NCBI RefSeq assembly: GCF_048128805.1
Contig: NC_135998.1
Location: forward strand, 29,990,992-30,054,991
From: Centroberyx gerrardi
Lineage: Eukaryota > Chordata > Actinopteri > Beryciformes > Berycidae
Direction of reading: 5' to 3'
Length of the DNA stretch: 64,000 nucleotides
The first letter of the stretch is position 1; each line of letters starts with the position of its first letter. The position numbers and the translations under genes are program-made. A model generated the notes under the pieces. The model was given only the letters and a program-made list of their open reading frames with translations, made no database searches and was not told where the DNA came from. Below, piece by piece: positions 61,901-64,000 of the stretch.

Positions 61901-63155
61901 CCAGTGCTCTGCCACTACTGGCCGCTTTCCCTACAGCATCTTGATCACCACTCTTGTACCACTTTTCTCTTTCTTCCTTTGTACCTCTCTCTAAACTCTC
62001 TCGTTTTTTTCTATCTTACAGGATCATTCTAGGGCACAGGAATAATTTTTTTACATCCACTGTCAAGGGACGAGGGCTCTGAACTTAAGTTTATTCTCGT
62101 GTTACACTCATTGTTAGTGGTTCTATTTAAAAATGTCACCCAAATTCCCCAAAATGTAAATTATACACATTATGTAATGATGATCTTGTATAAAATAGAT
62201 TTTACACCGAGAAGTATCTTGCTCTTTTAAGTTTGACAGATTGTAAAATGTCAGGTTACAAATAATGTTGCAAACTTCTTAAAAATAACGAATGACTACG
62301 AGGGTTACATTCAACACAAAATCTGTGCATATGAAATATCTGAATCTGTCTACTACCAATCACAGGTGAGTTTGGTCTTTTTGAGGCTCTTTGTTTATTC
62401 TTCAGAGCCAGGTCCTGTATTCACAAAGACTGCAGGACAATATGAGTGCTGATGTGAACAACATTTGTCTCTTTTTTGTCTTAGTCAATATATTGTACAT
62501 GGCCACATTACCTGACCAATAATCCTGAAACAGTTTTCCTATTCTTTGAAGTTTTATCATATGATTCAGACCAAAATGCCATCTGTCATTTGTCGAACAA
62601 TCATTCACCAGATCTTTCCAGCAGTATATGAAGGGTGTTTGGCATGAGCAATGTGAATGAAAGGTGAGCGATATTAATGAATATGGCCTGTCAGCAATGA
62701 TAGTTTACATTTTATTTTTATTTTTTCCAGAGGGACTTACAGTGATCACACAGGCACAGGTTCAGTGTCTTGCTCAAGGACGCAGATGCAAAAGATGGAA
62801 AATGTAATTGTGAGAGCACTCTGAGAGGTTTTCTCATACAGAATTGATAGTACTGTAATATAAAGCTTATTTGAATTTAAAAAACTCTGACAAGTAGGCT
62901 ACTGTTTAAGTCCAGACCCAGTGTCCAATGGAGAAACACCAGACTGATTACAAATTTATCTTGATGTCTTGATTTACGACTTTGGTGGAAAATTGTTAAT
63001 GTTCATAAATGCTGATTTGAGAATCGTAGCAAGTACGAGTAAAGTAAATACACATGCACACTAACTCACTATATCCACATGATGAGATTTGATATAAGTT
63101 GTAAGTATTTGTATATGATTATTGCAAGTCTTTTCTTACCAAAACTACTAGTGCA
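61901..63155. other. Gene-free stretch
   Basis: No exon seen. At 62710-62790 the text AGAGGGACTTACAGTGATCA resembles 6865-6890, a dispersed fish repeat of unknown type. Confidence 0.4.
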
Positions 63156-63652
63156 GCTACCAGCCACGCCTCCAGCTCAAACAATGGAGGTCTGGAGAAA
63201 TTGAACATAATAGTTGGTTAGAAAAGGAGACACTGTGGGCAGTCAAACAACAACGTTGCTCTAGCTAGCTAGCAAAATAAAATTGACGTGATACCGGCAT
63301 GGGCCTCGGCTGGCAATAGTCTATTCTGTCTTCTAAATGAAAACTATTGCCTTGATTAATCCCTAGACAGTTACTATCCTAATCGTTTGATCACTACAAT
63401 AACAATACAATAACTCAAATTTACTCAGCGAAGTAGCAAGCGTTGTAGCTAAGCTAACGATGAAAAGTTCTACCCAGGCAAAAAATGAAGCCAGAAATGT
63501 CATTTCTGAGGTTGTTGTGGGAGAATCCTATTTCAAACTCAGAGCCAATCATTGCTGCCTTTGGCTCAGCAAAGTCCTGTTGTCCCACATTTTATTTTAT
63601 ATATGGAAATTTCTCCAGATCCCCATTGTTTGAGCCAGAGGTGTGGCTATGT
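63156..63652. mobile_element. MITE with about 45-bp inverted ends
   Basis: Left GCCACGCCTCCAGCTCAAAC and the reverse complement of the right end GCCACACCTCTGGCTCAAAC, both continuing AATGG-G-TCTGGAGAAATT. No coding content. Confidence 0.8.
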
Positions 63653-63667
63653 GAGATTACTGATTCC

Positions 63668-63764
63668 TGAATTTCCCCAAGGGGGTCAATAAAGTGCTAT
63701 CTTATTTTATCTTATCTTATCTTATCTTATCTCATCTTATCTTATCTTATCTTATCTTATCTTA
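63668..63764 (+). mobile_element. LINE-type 3' tail with (TCTTA)n
   Basis: GAATTTCCCCAAGGGGGTCA then ATAAAGTGCTATCTTATTTT and about 12 TCTTA units. This resembles the 3' end of fish Rex1-type LINEs, with the repeat as its tail. Confidence 0.6.
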
Positions 63765-64000
63765 CATGATGAGTGATGTAACCTGGGATTATGGGGTTTC
63801 TTTTCAAATCAGACAAGCTCGCTCAGGAGACCCGGCTGAGCTTGATCAGTCTCTGGCTTCAGAGTAATATGTCTAGTGGCATCCTGAGGCCTTCTCTACA
63901 GCCTCTGTGGTGGTTTTGATGGCCCACTAATGCCCAGTAAACTGTATTCCCTGCAGAGAGACAGGCCTGAACCTCTGGGGTCACACCATGCACACCACCC

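Overview
This window is nuclear DNA of a ray-finned (teleost) fish. The evidence is vertebrate gene families broken into many short exons with GT-AG junctions, a dense load of fish-type DNA transposons, MITEs, SINE and LINE remnants, and abundant microsatellites. I found no bacterial, viral or organellar genes. Splicing the exons by hand gives five apparently complete protein-coding genes, all with an open frame throughout.

Layout. (1) 1.7-6.3 kb, plus strand: thnsl2, a PLP-dependent threonine synthase-like phospho-lyase, 8 coding exons, 489 aa. (2) About 10.5-26.1 kb, plus strand: dqx1, a DEAH/DEAQ-type helicase-like ATPase, 11 coding exons, 815 aa, with a likely non-coding first exon near a YY1 motif at 10.6 kb. 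(3) 37.5-28.1 kb, minus strand: smyd1, the muscle SET/MYND lysine methyltransferase, 10 coding exons including a 39-nt in-frame cassette exon, 492 aa. (4) 46.1-41.3 kb, minus strand: spr, sepiapterin reductase, 3 exons, 269 aa. (5) 57.4-51.25 kb, minus strand: slc1a3-type glial glutamate transporter (EAAT1), 9 coding exons after a non-coding 5' exon, 526 aa. From 57.6 kb to the end there is no gene, only repeats: a GC-rich minisatellite broken by a hAT insertion and by a decayed L2-like LINE, then several TIR elements.

The genes do not form one pathway. Their co-location looks like ancestral vertebrate linkage: from memory, human THNSL2 and SMYD1 are near neighbours on 2p11.2 with FABP1 between them, and DQX1 and SPR lie on 2p13. 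I saw no fabp1 here.

The most informative non-genic content is how transposons sit against gene parts. One MITE lies about 11 bp from the donor of the smyd1 cassette exon. Another smyd1 intron carries a palindromic element with five perfect copies of one E-box. The apparent poly(A) signals of spr and slc1a3 fall inside MITEs, and the spr exon-3 acceptor has a TG repeat where a pyrimidine tract is expected. Several insertions have target-site duplications that can be read directly (hAT 8 bp, PIF/Harbinger TTA). I found nothing that amounts to a new multi-gene system.
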